This document shows, one piece after another, positions 35,354-46,290 of a stretch of DNA of 64,000 nt (positions are counted from its first letter, which is position 1; the number at the start of each line of letters is the position of its first letter). This DNA is from Imbricaverruca yamaguchii (taxonomy: Eukaryota > Arthropoda > Thecostraca > Neoverrucidae). Made by a program: the position numbers and the translations under genes. The notes beneath the pieces were generated by a model that saw only the letters and a program-made list of their open reading frames with translations, was not told where the DNA came from and did no database searches. The stretch spans positions 2,463,001 through 2,527,000 of the forward strand of contig JAOTOL010001635.1 in assembly GCA_034440575.1 (NCBI GenBank), written 5' to 3'.

Positions 35354-35389
35354 CCATCGTCATATATTCATAGTGATATATGACGATGG
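35354..35389. other. Perfect 14-bp hairpin, 8-nt loop
   Basis: CCATCGTCATATAT (35354-35367) pairs exactly with ATATATGACGATGG (35376-35389) around the loop tcatagtg. It is too short for a typical metazoan miRNA precursor. The role is unknown. Confidence 0.8.
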
Positions 35390-36224
35390 TTTCCTGGAGC
35401 GATGCTGGATCGTGCAATGAGTTGTTCATCATGATAAATGTTCACGTCGTTTTGAACTTCCTAGCAGGCGTTTACTCTTACGGGGCCAATCGCTGTTTGT
35501 GTTCGAAGTTTCTGGCTATAATATTTTCTTGGTGCATTTCCGCCGTGCTTGCATACTGGAGACACAGTGTTTTGATAGTTGTGAGTAGTAAGATGTGTTG
35601 TGGATGCTGTCGGTCGATGTCGGCTGCTGTACTGATTGTAAGTGCTAAGTGGAGACCCTTCGGGATTGGTTGGTATGTACAGGATAATGAATAGTTGTCC
35701 AGAATTGCTTGCTAAATCTTGGCCACTTTTCGATGCACGGTGAGCAGCGTGGAGGTGTGTTTCAGAGACGGTTGATATATTCATTAATCGCACTACTCTT
35801 GTAACGTTCAGGGTACTCTCTAACACTGTTCAAGCACTGACCTTTATCCGATGTGTCACGTTCATCGGTGTTCACATCCAGGAAGGTGGCTTTGCCCTCG
35901 ATACATTTTCACCGGCTTCAACTACGAGTTCCGGTCCAGCTGCGCTTTCAAGTCGGTGTTGTAGTGGAACAGTATCACAGTCGCCTCATGTGACGTCATC
36001 AGGTACAGATCGGATATGCGTGGCCTGACATCGTTGTCGACCAGAACCAGTTTTTGTGTGGCAGCCATGGATGCTTCAGCGAAGGGCACCACCCAAGGGT
36101 CAGTTCATTAGTATTCCGTCGGTCTGACGGTGGAGTTTTCCGAGCCGACGTCTGAATGGTTCGTCGATGTTTCATAATCGCAATATTGCACACGTTATAT
36201 TTTCATGAATGTCTGGTGAGATCG
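35390..36224. other. no gene seen; one CRE palindrome
   Basis: AT-rich unique DNA. TGACGTCA occurs at 35991-35998. No coding signature was recognised. Confidence 0.4.
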
Positions 36225-36440
36225 TGGACGAAGGGGTGGACTGCCGAATCGCCGGCTGCCACCACACTGCACCCGTCCACGCGCCTGGGGGAGGGGTGGA
36301 CTGCCGGAAAACCGGCTACCACCACTCCGCGCCTGTCCACGCGCCTGGGAGGGAGGGGTGGACTGCCGGACCACCGGCTACCACAACTCCGCGCCTGTCC
36401 ACGCGCCTGGGAGGGGGGGGGGGTGGACTCTGCCGGCTGT
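36225..36440. repeat. ~60-bp minisatellite, three to four copies
   Basis: Units of ggggtggactgccggaccac + cggctaccacaactccgcgc + ctgtccacgcgcctgggag, separated by G-runs of varying length. The array decays rightward into GC-rich DNA ending with TGACGTCA (36585-36592). Confidence 0.85.
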
Positions 36441-36636
36441 CAGGACTCTGCGTCTGTCGACGCCTGGCTTCCGCCGTGTGCCGCTATCCCGTCCCGGCAC
36501 AAAGGCCCACCCTGTCACGGCTCCCGGCCTGCCAACCTTGGCTCCGGCTTACCCGACTCGTGCCGGCGCGGCGGCTGGCGGCTGTGACGTCACTCATCCG
36601 GCGGCACCGATCAGCCACTTAGCTCACCAAACATAG

Positions 36637-37225
36637 TTGGCGTGTCTCGGGCTGGTCGGTGTCCGGACACCGCAGCGCCGACGTGTCTCGGGCTGGTCGG
36701 TGTCCGGATACCGCAGTGCCGACGTGTCTCGGGCTGGTCGGTGTCCGGACACCGCAGCGCCGACCAGCCGCTCCAGTCGAGCCGTGCTGACGTGTCTCGG
36801 GCCGGTGGTGTCCGGATACCGCAGCGCCGACGTGTCTCGGGCCGGTCGGTGTCCGGACACCGCAGCGCCGACGTGTCTCGGGCTGGTCGGTGTCCGGACA
36901 CCGCAGCGCCGACGTGTCTCGGGCCGGTCGGTGTCCGGACACCGCAGCGCCGACGTGTCTCGGGCTGGTCGGTGTCCGGACACCGCAGCGCCGACGTGTC
37001 TCGGGCTGGTCGGTGTCCGGATACCGCAGCGCCGACGTGTCTCGGGCTGGTCGGTGTCCGGACACCGCAGCGCCGACGTGTCTCGGGCTGGTCGGTGTCC
37101 GGACACTGCAGCGCTGACGTGTCTCGGGCCGGTGGTGTCCGGACACCGCAGCGCCGACGTGTCTCGGGCCGGTCGGTGTCCGGACACCGCAGCGCCGACC
37201 ACCACTTCAGTCGAGCTGTGCAGGC
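36637..37225. repeat. 41-bp minisatellite with a 16-bp palindrome per unit
   Basis: About thirteen units of cgacgtgtctcgggctggtc + ggtgtccggacaccgcagcg + c. Most contain the perfect palindrome CGGTGTCCGGACACCG; a few have one base changed (ggatacc). The array is interrupted at 36762-36793 by gaccagccgctccagtcgag..., which resembles the sequence at the array's right edge (37196-37225). A block including the flank was therefore duplicated. Eight or more overlapping open frames result from the stop-free unit. Confidence 0.93.
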
Positions 37226-37696
37226 GTATAATTGCGATAGCGGTGCGCATTGATGCACGGATGCTTGCGGTGGCATGTCTCGGATCAGGCTACGCATTCC
37301 AATGATCAGACATTTCCGAAATGGTGAACCCCAACTGCCACGTAGGGGCGGCGATATTCTGTGATGCTTTTCCACTGCAAGACAAGCCCAGGCTTAACAC
37401 GAGAAAGGACAGGCATTGGCCAGGATCACAACTGCCCACCGCAGCTCACTTGCTTTGTAAGTTTGCACGAGATGGTGTACTCACCATCTCGTGCTTGAAG
37501 GCGCCACCGAAATCTACAGAGGATGCATGCAACTGCACTACTTTTCACGTATAGCATTACACACACGAGCGTTGCGTGTAGCAATGCTTAAGTCTCTCTT
37601 ATAGTCCTTTGCTTTGTTTGTTGGTGGCGCCGCTATGACCCTATCGTCTCACGTGCTCAGCCGATCGTTACACTTGGGGCCGGTGTCAGCACGCTT
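37226..37696. other. no gene seen; contains a perfect hairpin
   Basis: Unique DNA holding the 13-bp hairpin at 37465-37494. No coding signature was recognised. Confidence 0.4.
37465..37494. other. Perfect 13-bp hairpin, 4-nt loop
   Basis: GCACGAGATGGTG (37465-37477) pairs exactly with CACCATCTCGTGC (37482-37494) around TACT. There is no adjacent T-run. This could be a recombination or repair product, or a structural element. Confidence 0.85.
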
Positions 37697-37822
37697 GCGA
37701 CGCAGAGGGTCCTTTTGACTACCATCAGACTCGTGATAGTTGCGTGTTCCGGGTCCACGCGACGCAGAGGGTCCTTGTGACTACCATCAGACTCGTGATA
37801 GTCGCGTGTTCCGGGCCCACAC
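37697..37822. repeat. 62-bp tandem duplication
   Basis: gcgacgcagagggtcctt...actaccatcagactcgtgat...gcgtgttccggg...ccac occurs at 37697 and again at 37759 with only a few substitutions. Confidence 0.92.
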
Positions 37823-38054
37823 TGAAGACTCAGCCAGGGGGTCCAGCACACCGGCACCGGTCCGATCAGCGCATCACACGTGTCCGAGGTGGAGCACATC
37901 CCGCAGCCGTGACAAGTGGCTGCTGACGTTGCTCAGTTGCGTCATGTCTCAGGTCCTTGGAGATAAAAGCCTGAAGTTTGGGTTGTCTACTTTTCCGAAT
38001 GCTGAGAGGCAACGAATCGAAATAATGAAATGGTCACAGCTACAGATCCATGCG

Positions 38055-38440
38055 GAAGATTGTTGTAGTACAGCGCAGTCCGGAGCTTTATACGGTAAAT
38101 GGCTGTGGTACAGCGCAGTCCACATCTATATGCTGGAAATGGCTGCAGCGCAGTCCACAGCTCCATGTCAAAAATGGCTCCAGCACAGCGCAGTCCACAG
38201 CTCTATGCGGGAAATGGCTCTAGCGCAGCGCAGTGCACAGCTCTATACGGGAAATGGCTCCAGCACCGCGCAGTCCACAGCTCTATGCGGGAAATGGCTC
38301 CAGCGCAGCGCAGTGCACAGCTCTATGCCGGAAATGGCTCTAGCGCGGCGCAGTGCACAGCTCTGTACCGGAAATGGCTGTAGAATAGCGCAGTCCGCAA
38401 CTCAATGTGGAAGTGGCAAGAAAAGTTCAGCGCAGTCCAC
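38055..38440. repeat. 40-bp minisatellite (cagcgcagtccacagctcta)
   Basis: About nine units of cagcgcagtccacagctcta + tgcgggaaatggctccagca, exactly 40 bp apart in the core (38231, 38271, 38311). Edge units are shortened. The frame on plus encodes repeated Gln/Ser peptides and is treated as an artefact. Confidence 0.92.
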
Positions 38441-38863
38441 AATCAGCCGTGCCAATAATTGAGCCATCATCTGTGGTGCGAGCTAGCTACTCTTGACTCC
38501 TACGCATGTGCTTGGATGACTCGTTCCAAAACTTCTGAGCCAACGAGACTGAAAAGCGCATAATGGACATGTCGCAATGAGGAACTGCCATCATGTTTCT
38601 GAAGGGTAGCTTTCCTAAAGTTACGCAGGCTTCTGATTTATGGTGATTTACGCACAGGCCAGTTATTGTTCTGGTATTAAAAAAGCATGTTCCTTGTGGT
38701 ATGCACTTTCGCAATGCTTGTGCCGGTAGCTCAAGCGGGAGCGCAAATGTAAGATTCTAGCAAACCAGTGCTAAAAGGAAATGCTAAAGGGTGCGTCCTG
38801 GAAGTTTCAGGTTATTTAATACAACGAAGAATGGCTCTTAAGTGCTCCTGGGTTTTAGACATT
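38441..38863. other. no feature seen
   Basis: Unique-looking DNA between the 40-bp array and the palindrome. No gene signal was recognised. Confidence 0.45.
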
Positions 38864-39137
38864 GCGTGAGACGAAATGTACGACTCTCAATATACCAGGA
38901 GGTGCTGAGTTTACATCAAAAGTAGCGTTAGGGATTGTGCTGTATTACTCAACGTTTCGGCCAGGGGCCATCGTCATGAGTGTGACTCCTGACGATGGCC
39001 TATCGTGATCCTAGCCGTGACTCCTGACGATGGCCCCTGGCCGAAACGTTGAGTAACATAGCACAATCCCTAACGCTACTTTTGATGTAAACTCAGCACC
39101 TCCTGGTATATTGAGGGTCGTACATTTCGTCTCACGC
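38864..39137. mobile_element. Palindrome of Penelope-like ends with hammerhead-like motifs
   Basis: Arms of 117 bp (38864-38980 and 39021-39137) are near-perfect inverted copies around a 40-bp centre. On plus, CTGACGA (39024-39030), a GGCC-CCT-GGCC stem (39032-39042) and GAAA (39043-39046) reproduce the conserved core order of a hammerhead ribozyme. Penelope-like retroelements are known to carry such motifs. The minus-strand copy (TTTC at 38955-38958 to 38977) has ATGACGA, losing the core C. A partial repeat of gactcctgacgatggcc in the centre (38984-39000) lacks the GAAA half. No reverse transcriptase is present, so this is a remnant. Confidence 0.7.
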
Positions 39138-39666
39138 AGTTTCAGGTTACTCAGCCTTCATTTGCATAATGCCATGTTCTGGTGAGTTTTCCTGTTTATT
39201 TTGCCATGTTAGCTTTTGCTTCATATGTCCAGCTTCCTTTTTGAAAAACCATAGCATTTTTTGATTAGCGTTAGACAAAAGCTTTGGCCAAGCCAAGTGG
39301 CATTGCTGTTGTCATAACCAAGATCTCTGTTCATGTTATCAGCCAAGCTATCGGCAATTTTATCTTGTAACAACGCTTGCCACGCTGCCATCTCTAAGCC
39401 TCTCTAACTCTAATTGTTCGGAAGATCACTTATTACGTTAACTGTTACATAGTTAAGAAAGATCCATGTGACATTTCTGGGCAGTGGAGGTAAAATTAAC
39501 TTTTCATCTGTGTGAAATCGTGTATCACGTGTCTGGTCCCAAACTAAGGAGATTAATTGGCATTTCTCTCGGTATTTTTACCGCAGCACCTACCACGCTG
39601 ACAGTGCAGATACAAAGCTGTTGACTATGCAGGGTGTCTCACTTGGGCAGCACGGCCCGCTGCAAC
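39138..39666. other. no feature seen
   Basis: AT-rich unique DNA. No coding, RNA or repeat signal was recognised. Confidence 0.45.
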
Positions 39667-40275
39667 GCACGTCAGCACAGCCACCACGCGGCAACGAGCG
39701 GCCACCCCGGCGTATTGTCCACTGGCACAGCCACCAGGCGACAGCGAGCGGCCACCCCGGCGTATTGTCTGTCAACACAGCCACCACGCGGCAGCGAGCG
39801 GCCACCTCGGCGTATTGTCCGCCAACACAGCCACCACGCGGCAACGAGCGGCCACCCCGGCGTATTGTCCACTGGCACAGCCACCAGGCGACAGCGAGCG
39901 GCCACCCCGGCGTATTGTCCGCCAACACAGCCACCACGCGGCAGCGAGCGGCCACCCCGGCGTATTGTCCACTGGCACAGCCGCCACGCGACAGCGAGCG
40001 GCCACCCCGGCGTATTGTCCGCCAACACAGCCACCAGGCGACAGCGAGCGGTCACCCCGGCGTATTGTCCGCCAACACAGCCACCAGGCGACAGCGAGCG
40101 GCCACCCCGGCGTATTGTCCGCCAACACAGCCACCACGCGACAGCGAGCGGCCACCCCGGCGTATTGTCCGCCAACACAGCCACCACGCGACAGCGAGCG
40201 GCCACCCCGGCGTATTGTGCATCGCCACAGCCACCACGCGACAGCGAGTGGCCACCCCGGCGTATTGTCCGCCCC
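39667..40275. repeat. 50-bp minisatellite, twelve indel-free copies
   Basis: cgtattgt recurs at 39711 and then every 50 bp to 40261 without a single indel. Two linker types alternate (actggcacag and gccaacacag). The block 39671-39820 is nearly repeated at 39821-39970, giving a 150-bp (three-unit) higher-order repeat. Six overlapping long frames arise because no phase contains a stop. Confidence 0.95.
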
Positions 40276-41009
40276 GGAATCAGGATAAATGTCTTCGACG
40301 TCATGAGGAATTTCCTGGGAGATAGATGCCGAGCAACACTTTCCGCCGCGTGAAGTAGCTGGTGACGTGGACGCAGACGTGACGGATATTGATTGGCACT
40401 GCCAGCTGCATGAACTTGCTGTTGTCATTGCGACGTGCTTGATATACAACATACGACGTGCTTGATAGGTAGCATTTCCTGGATAGCGACGGACAGCTGG
40501 TGGGGTATCGTCAGTGGAAAGGCGGGTAACTGATGTGGAAAGGCGGGTAATTGGTGACGGTGTCCTGTCCACGATAGCCAGCTGTGTGACATTTGTGTGC
40601 CGCCCAGGACACCCGCTATCGCTGACATCTGCGCTAGTCGACGCGACGCCATGTATGGCGAGATGCTAACAAACTCGCACTGTTTCACCACTGGCGTTTG
40701 ACTGGCCCATGCGATGCTATCTGGATTGCTTTTGTTGGGCCATCTTACTGACTTGGAATACTTATAGTCCGTGGTTTCATACCACTTGGACAAGGTACAA
40801 TACAACTAATCAACTTCGGTCACACTCTCGACTTACTCTTCTGGAAACGCGATAGGGCACATCCCATAGAGCTCACACGCGATAGGGCTCTTGTCTTCGC
40901 AGGCAGCGGTCAGAATACTCAGGGTGGAACAAAGCCTTCTCGGTAATCCTGACAAAGCGTACTGGCACACTTTTTGAAATATTGTCTTGTAACGTCGCCA
41001 CGGTGGATG
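40276..41009. other. no gene seen
   Basis: Unique DNA with a small repeat ggaaaggcgggtaa(c/t)tg(g/a)tg near 40517-40555. No coding signature was recognised. Confidence 0.4.
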
Positions 41010-41052
41010 GGAGTGTGTGTGGGGGGTGGGGGTGAGGGTGGGGTGGGGGAGA
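41010..41052 (+). other. G-rich tract, quadruplex-compatible
   Basis: Runs of three or more G separated by one to three bases (ggggggtgggggtgagggtg, then gggtggggg) meet the usual G3+N1-7 quadruplex pattern on the plus strand. No gene is visible beside it. Confidence 0.6.
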
Positions 41053-42494
41053 TTCCACGTCCCTCCACACTTGGCAAAATTATATCTTGCCCCGAGGACG
41101 TTGCAAGTAAAAATGGACCTCAAATCCTCTCGTCCCCATATCTAAAATCTATCACAAAACACATTGCTATAGCTCTAGTAATTCCCGCGATCTTGGCGAT
41201 TAGTATCAGTCTTCTTCTCCCCTCATACATAGTGGGGGATGAAAATATATGGGTTGTTGATGTTATACCACTGTCTCCAGTTATTGCTCAGGGCTTCCAG
41301 TGATTTACTGAGTACCTGCACCAAACTTTTGAAGAAAACAAATCGGTCTCGGAAAATGACAGAATGCAGTAGGTGTTTTTCGCAACGCCAAAAGATCACC
41401 GAAGACCTGGAGAATACATACACAACCCTGAAAAAAATATGGGAAGAGAGTTGGAGACGTATCGCAGCCTCTGCTGGGTGATGTCCTAAATGGACTATTG
41501 GTTTTATTTTGTCTGAAGTTGAATATTTCCGACTTAGGATGTTTGTTCATGGAAAATGATATATACCGCAGGACTAATTTTTTGTTTACTTTATGATCGT
41601 TCTCCAGGTATCAGCTTACGTTCCTATTGGCTCTTTGTCAATGTTAGACTTACTGCTAATTTCAGGAGCAGATCTAGAAGTAAGGAAAACATTGTTTGGA
41701 TGGATAGTTTCCCCAATAGGATACAACTTTTATAAGTCTACATGATTCTTAAATCATCTTGCTCACTGCAAGTGATGAAGTGAGATTTCGCCCTTCCTCC
41801 ATTTTTGTTTGGAAACATCTCCAAGACCAAAAAATAGATATGTGAATACAACGTCCTTTTTAGTGGAACCTAGGGAAATTAAAAGTCGAGAAAAATTTCG
41901 GGAAGAATGCATCTACAAAGATAAACCTACCATATGAAATGGATCGTGGAATCGACGGAGATGTATATGAGACATGTTTCCAAATAATATCCGTAGTTTC
42001 ACAGTGATGGCTATTTGTATCTGCGTACAATGATAAATGGTTGTTAATTTCATGTATATCCGCTAACGTCATCTAGGTCAAGCTCACGCTATGCCAACGA
42101 GGATAATTCAACTCAGCCAGGGTATTGTCACCATGACCGCGCCTCCATTCAGGTTCAAGGTCAGAAAAGTGCACTAATGTCAGTGAAGGTGAAAGTAACG
42201 TTACGTCATGGAAACAAATTCAACTACTAGTTCAAATTGTCACCTTGGCTAAACACATATTCTGTAAATAATGTGCTGTAGAGAATCTGTCCGTAGACAT
42301 GCCAGCAGCATGGTATTAATTTACTCAACCGTATTTATTCGTAATTAAATTACCTCAGCCTTATTCAAACGTAATGCACTTTGGTCTCATTTGACCCAGA
42401 GGGTCAAGTGAGGCCTTTACCCTGTTTAATTAATTCACCATGGTCCTCAAATACGCCCACATGAGATCCGAACAGCTCTCGGTCACCCTGCGCA
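41053..42494. other. no gene confidently seen
   Basis: AT-rich unique DNA. Two overlapping plus frames (to 41303 and 41239-41481) are protein-like in composition, one with a hydrophobic run and one lysine-rich, but neither matches a known family. They may be exons or chance. Confidence 0.35.
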
Positions 42495-42925
42495 TTTGAT
42501 ATGTCAAGTTAGTATTCACTGATGACGCGATGCGATCTGAGAGCTTATAAACACGTGAAATACCAACAATATCATCGCATTACCTACAGAAATACAGGCA
42601 ACGACGACGATTTAGCATGTCAAGCTGGCATTCATTGATGACACGATGCGATCTGAAAACTTCCAAACATGTGAAATATCAGTAATCTCAGTGACCTCCA
42701 GTAATACAGACAGCGACGACGATTTAGCATGTCAAGCTGTGATGCATCTGGCCACTGCATTACAGTGCATACTGATCGCATCGCGTCACTGATGGCGCGA
42801 TGCGGTCACTGATGACGCGATGCGATCTGAAAGCTCCTAAAGACGTGCAAAAATATGTAATCTGAGAGAAGCAATGCTCTATCACCTCCAGTAATACAGG
42901 CAATGACGACGATTTTGATGCACAA
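42495..42925. repeat. ~115-120-bp degenerate tandem repeat, three copies
   Basis: Each copy has a gatgacgcgatgcgatctga block, an acgtgaaatatcag-like block, and a ccagtaatacaggcaacgac + gacgat block followed by ttagcatgtcaagct. The third copy is preceded by a local duplication of gatggcgcgatgcg (about 42790-42825). Confidence 0.8.
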
Positions 42926-44439
42926 AACATGCCACTGGCATGATGTCATCGCTTGCTAACTCGGCATAACCTTGCCTTTTTGTTAACGATGGTCCGTTAA
43001 GTACAGGAACTAAGTTCATAGATGCGTCATCAGGCACGCCGAATGAGTCAGCATAGAACAGTGAACCACCGCATCGCTAGCAAGCTAAGATAATTGATCG
43101 ATAATATCGCAACATCAAATATCTCGGGAATTGTTTAATCTCTCCGATAGTTACAAGTTTATTAGGCTGCCAAGGGCTCTCACCAATTCCCATGGTTTCT
43201 TATTTTCCCCGGAGCTCCATGCAGGTCTAATAACTTCATATCCCGCGGCCACTCTGTCTCATGACATGGCGTCCCTCAATCTCATATATTCCCTGGTCCC
43301 TCTGGCAATTCCAGTATGATGTTATAGGTCCAAATGTCCGTGCAAGTCCAAGCCTCCCAGGATAGTCCCATGTCCTCCGTCAGGACCAGATCTCGTCAGT
43401 AATTCCAGATCTGTATTACACCCCTAGAACATTCTAGTGCTAACGTAATATTTGAATATGTCCTGGGCCGTCTGTCAGTCTAGGGACACTGTGGAAATTC
43501 TAGGAGTTTATGGGAGTCCTAGATTTCTCTGACAAGCGAAGCTCGAAACTATCTCAGATTCGTTTAGACATTCAAACGCTCTCTGACCGGCTACTCTCAA
43601 GGTGCCTTTTACTCCACGAACAAATGATAGTTCAGCGATGTTCTGACAGCTTCAATGTCACCTGGCAGTCGCATGGCCGTCTGACACTCTTAGTGGCCCG
43701 AACTGTCACATCTAAAAGCACACTAGCAGATGCAGTTCGACTGCCATCAGCTCACACATCGCCACCCGCTCATTCTGTTGAACAAAGAGATGATCCTTAG
43801 AGGTAGCGGTACAATTCGAGTTCGCCAACCGCGACTACATGCTGATATTCCTCCGACCCTGTCGTCGGGCTCGACAAGTTCGCCGGGCGAGTCCCGTGGT
43901 GGCCATTTTGTTGTCCTACCAAGTTACCTGGAACACCGTAAATCCGTATCCTAAAATTGCCTTCAAATCGTGTGAATAATATGTTTCTTTCAAACTGCAG
44001 CGAACTTTAAAATTCCCTCTAAGTGCATACCACTGCTCTCTAAATGTTTTCCTGATAACCGTATCAAATCTTTGGATTTATTGTAGTTCATTCCAGATTA
44101 TATTGCGTGCCACCAGTGCGTGAGGAATTGTTTCGATCTCGTGACAAGATATCGGTCACCAGTCATTATGCTGACCTCTTGACATAGCACCTGTACCTAC
44201 AATTCTATCTAAATCTTGCACCATGATTCCGGTCATGGATAGTCAACTTTTTGCTCTACGGCATGCCACCTGTTGCTGAAGTTCTCCTCACTTCTTGCTT
44301 GAAATCGGTTCCCTTAGTCCTTCACTGTCTTATGGTATGACATCGGCCCCAGGGATATAACCTTGTGACATTTCACTGGATGGAGATACTCCGGTTCGCT
44401 ATGGTATTGTAACCTATACTTCTGAAAGAAACACATTGC
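42926..44439. other. no gene confidently seen
   Basis: Unique DNA of mixed composition. A 96-codon plus frame (43510-43800) overlaps a second one and neither is recognised. Confidence 0.35.
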
Positions 44440-45049
44440 GATTGTGGCATTTCAGTTATTGGCCCATGAGTCCGGTAAGCCCGGACACATGGTCGACACA
44501 CATTTGGCTCATCAGCTCCAGGTTTTTCGGAGGCACTAGTAATCAAGGTATCTGCTTTCTAATGCCAAGGCATTCCATATCTATCCGGTGTACATGGATC
44601 GGGTCAAAGTCATGCATGTTGTCGTCCACGCTGCTATTTACGACGTCAACAAAAGCGTGTTGCATGTCAATAATCGACTGATTCAGTTCCATCGCCGATA
44701 ACTCGGCAAATTGTACGCTTCTGGCGGAGGAGACATTTTTTTAGTTTAGAATGCGTGTTGATTGAAGGAATAATCATTCTTGTTTAGCATGTCCCCGTAC
44801 CGGGTAGGGTGGGGAGAGCGCAGATTCTACCTCCTTGGGCTTCATTTTGCGTGCTATTTCCGCATCGTTGATTTCTTCGAACCGTTCTAGAACTGAACCT
44901 CTAAAAATTGGTGATAGTGCTTTCAGCTTGGAAAAGTATCCATCGAAAGCAATACGGTCTAGTTTTGCTTTATGACGGGTAGCTCCATGGAAGGATTTAG
45001 AGTCTCGTTTTGTCAGCTGTACCTTTCTGTCACACGGCACATCAGACAT
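44440..45049 (-). pseudogene. Unrecognised protein-like pseudogene
   Basis: On the minus strand an ATG-start frame of 91 codons (45049-44774) reads MSDVPCDRKVQLTKRD and then a charged helical stretch with RHKAKLDRIAFDGYFSKL and NDAEIARKMKPKEVE. After its stop the same frame continues through two more stops into protein-like runs: ELSAMELNQSIIDMQHAF, then HRIDMECLGIRKQIP, then VPPKNLELMSQMC and VSGLTGLMGQ. One frame kept over about 200 codons with about four stops suggests a decaying gene or transposon protein, or exons with a short intron. The family is unknown. Confidence 0.4.
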
Positions 45050-45299
45050 TGATGCATTAGTATTAATTTGTAAGAAAAAGGCGATTTAAGATACGTTAGT
45101 GTTATCATTTTAGACACACTACGCTCAATTACATCCTGCTTCAGACGGTTGATGGCATGCCAAGGCTATTGAAACGAGGGGAGGAACATTTCAACGATGC
45201 ATACGTCAAATGTATGTGCAGTACATATATTTGACACTGCAACAAGTGCCATGGAACATCCCATGCACAATTTTAAGCTAAGTTGCATAATCAGCAGCG
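45050..45299. other. no feature seen
   Basis: AT-rich DNA upstream (on the minus strand) of the pseudogene. No promoter or further exon was recognised. Confidence 0.4.
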
Positions 45300-45615
45300 G
45301 TTTTCTGACGGCTTCTGTCTTCTTTTCTATCTTTGTCTTGGTCTCTGTCCCCGTATGTCTCCACCTCTGACTCTACCTTGTCACAATGTATCCTAGCCAT
45401 TGTCCTCTCTCTCCTTCTCTCCCGCCCTGTCTTTCTCCCTCCACCTGCCTCGCCTACTCGCTATCGCTCTCTCACTTTTACTCTCACTCCTTCCTCTCTT
45501 CATCCCTCCCTCTCTCTCCCTCCCCCTCTCTCTCCCTCACCCTCTCTCTCTCTCCTTCACTCCCCTCTCTCTCTATCTTTATCTCTTTCTACCTCCCTCT
45601 TTTTCTCAACCTCTG
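45300..45615. repeat. CT-rich low-complexity tract
   Basis: A polypyrimidine tract of ctctccctc-type words, purest at 45490-45600. Ser/Leu/Pro-rich frames on plus are compositional. Confidence 0.9.
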
Positions 45616-46099
45616 TGCTTTTCCGTGCACATCCATGCATATACATCCATCTCTTTGCATTTACACATTTCCAAACACCTTCGAGCAACTTTCTCTGCAA
45701 TCGCCAACCTGTCGATGGAAAATCTGCCATTTGCAACTGATTGTTGCTAGCGTGTGAACACCACGGACGTAGCATGCTATTCATGGCACGCTAAGATTGA
45801 GCAGAAACCAATATGGCTGGGCTAAGCGAGAAAACGTGGATCATCGGTCCAGTGAAGTCATTTCATTAATTTATTGGATATGATTAGAGCACATGGATTA
45901 GGAAATCAGTAAACAAAATCCCATATCGTAGTGGGTCGACATGGAAGCTAGGACCCTGGACCTGCAGCGAAACAGTGAAGAAGTGATCAAGCTCATCAGC
46001 AAGAACCTAGCCCTAGCATAACCTCGAAGTCTTTAAGATATTTGAATGCCAACGGGCTACAGATGTCCCATCGCCTCAAAGTGCACAGTCGCCGCACCA
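45616..46099. other. no feature seen
   Basis: Unique DNA between the CT tract and a degenerate repeat. No gene signal was recognised. Confidence 0.45.
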
Positions 46100-46290
46100 A
46101 TGTACTGGTCCGGCGGCCACTGGGACGGCGCCGCTGGTGCGTCTGCCACTGGTACGGCTGTACGACATCACTGGTACGGCGGCCAATAGTAGAACGACCA
46201 CTGGTACGGCTGTCATTAGTACGACATAGCTGGCACAGCGCGGCCAATAGTAGGTCGACCACCGGTGCGGCGGCGGCTGACGCAGTTCCG
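46100..46290. repeat. Degenerate repeat (actggtacggctgt / cggccaatagta)
   Basis: Words actggtacgg, ggccaatagtag and tagtacgacat each recur two to four times at irregular 25-50-bp spacing, followed by CpG-rich DNA. Confidence 0.65.

Noticed and set aside
36611..37375. Eight overlapping frames of 75-254 codons
   Set aside because: They track the 41-bp repeat in different phases and end where the array ends.
38864..39137. Rho-independent terminator or miRNA precursor
   Set aside because: The arms are too long and too perfect, the centre carries hammerhead-like motifs, and inverted copies of a retroelement end explain it better.
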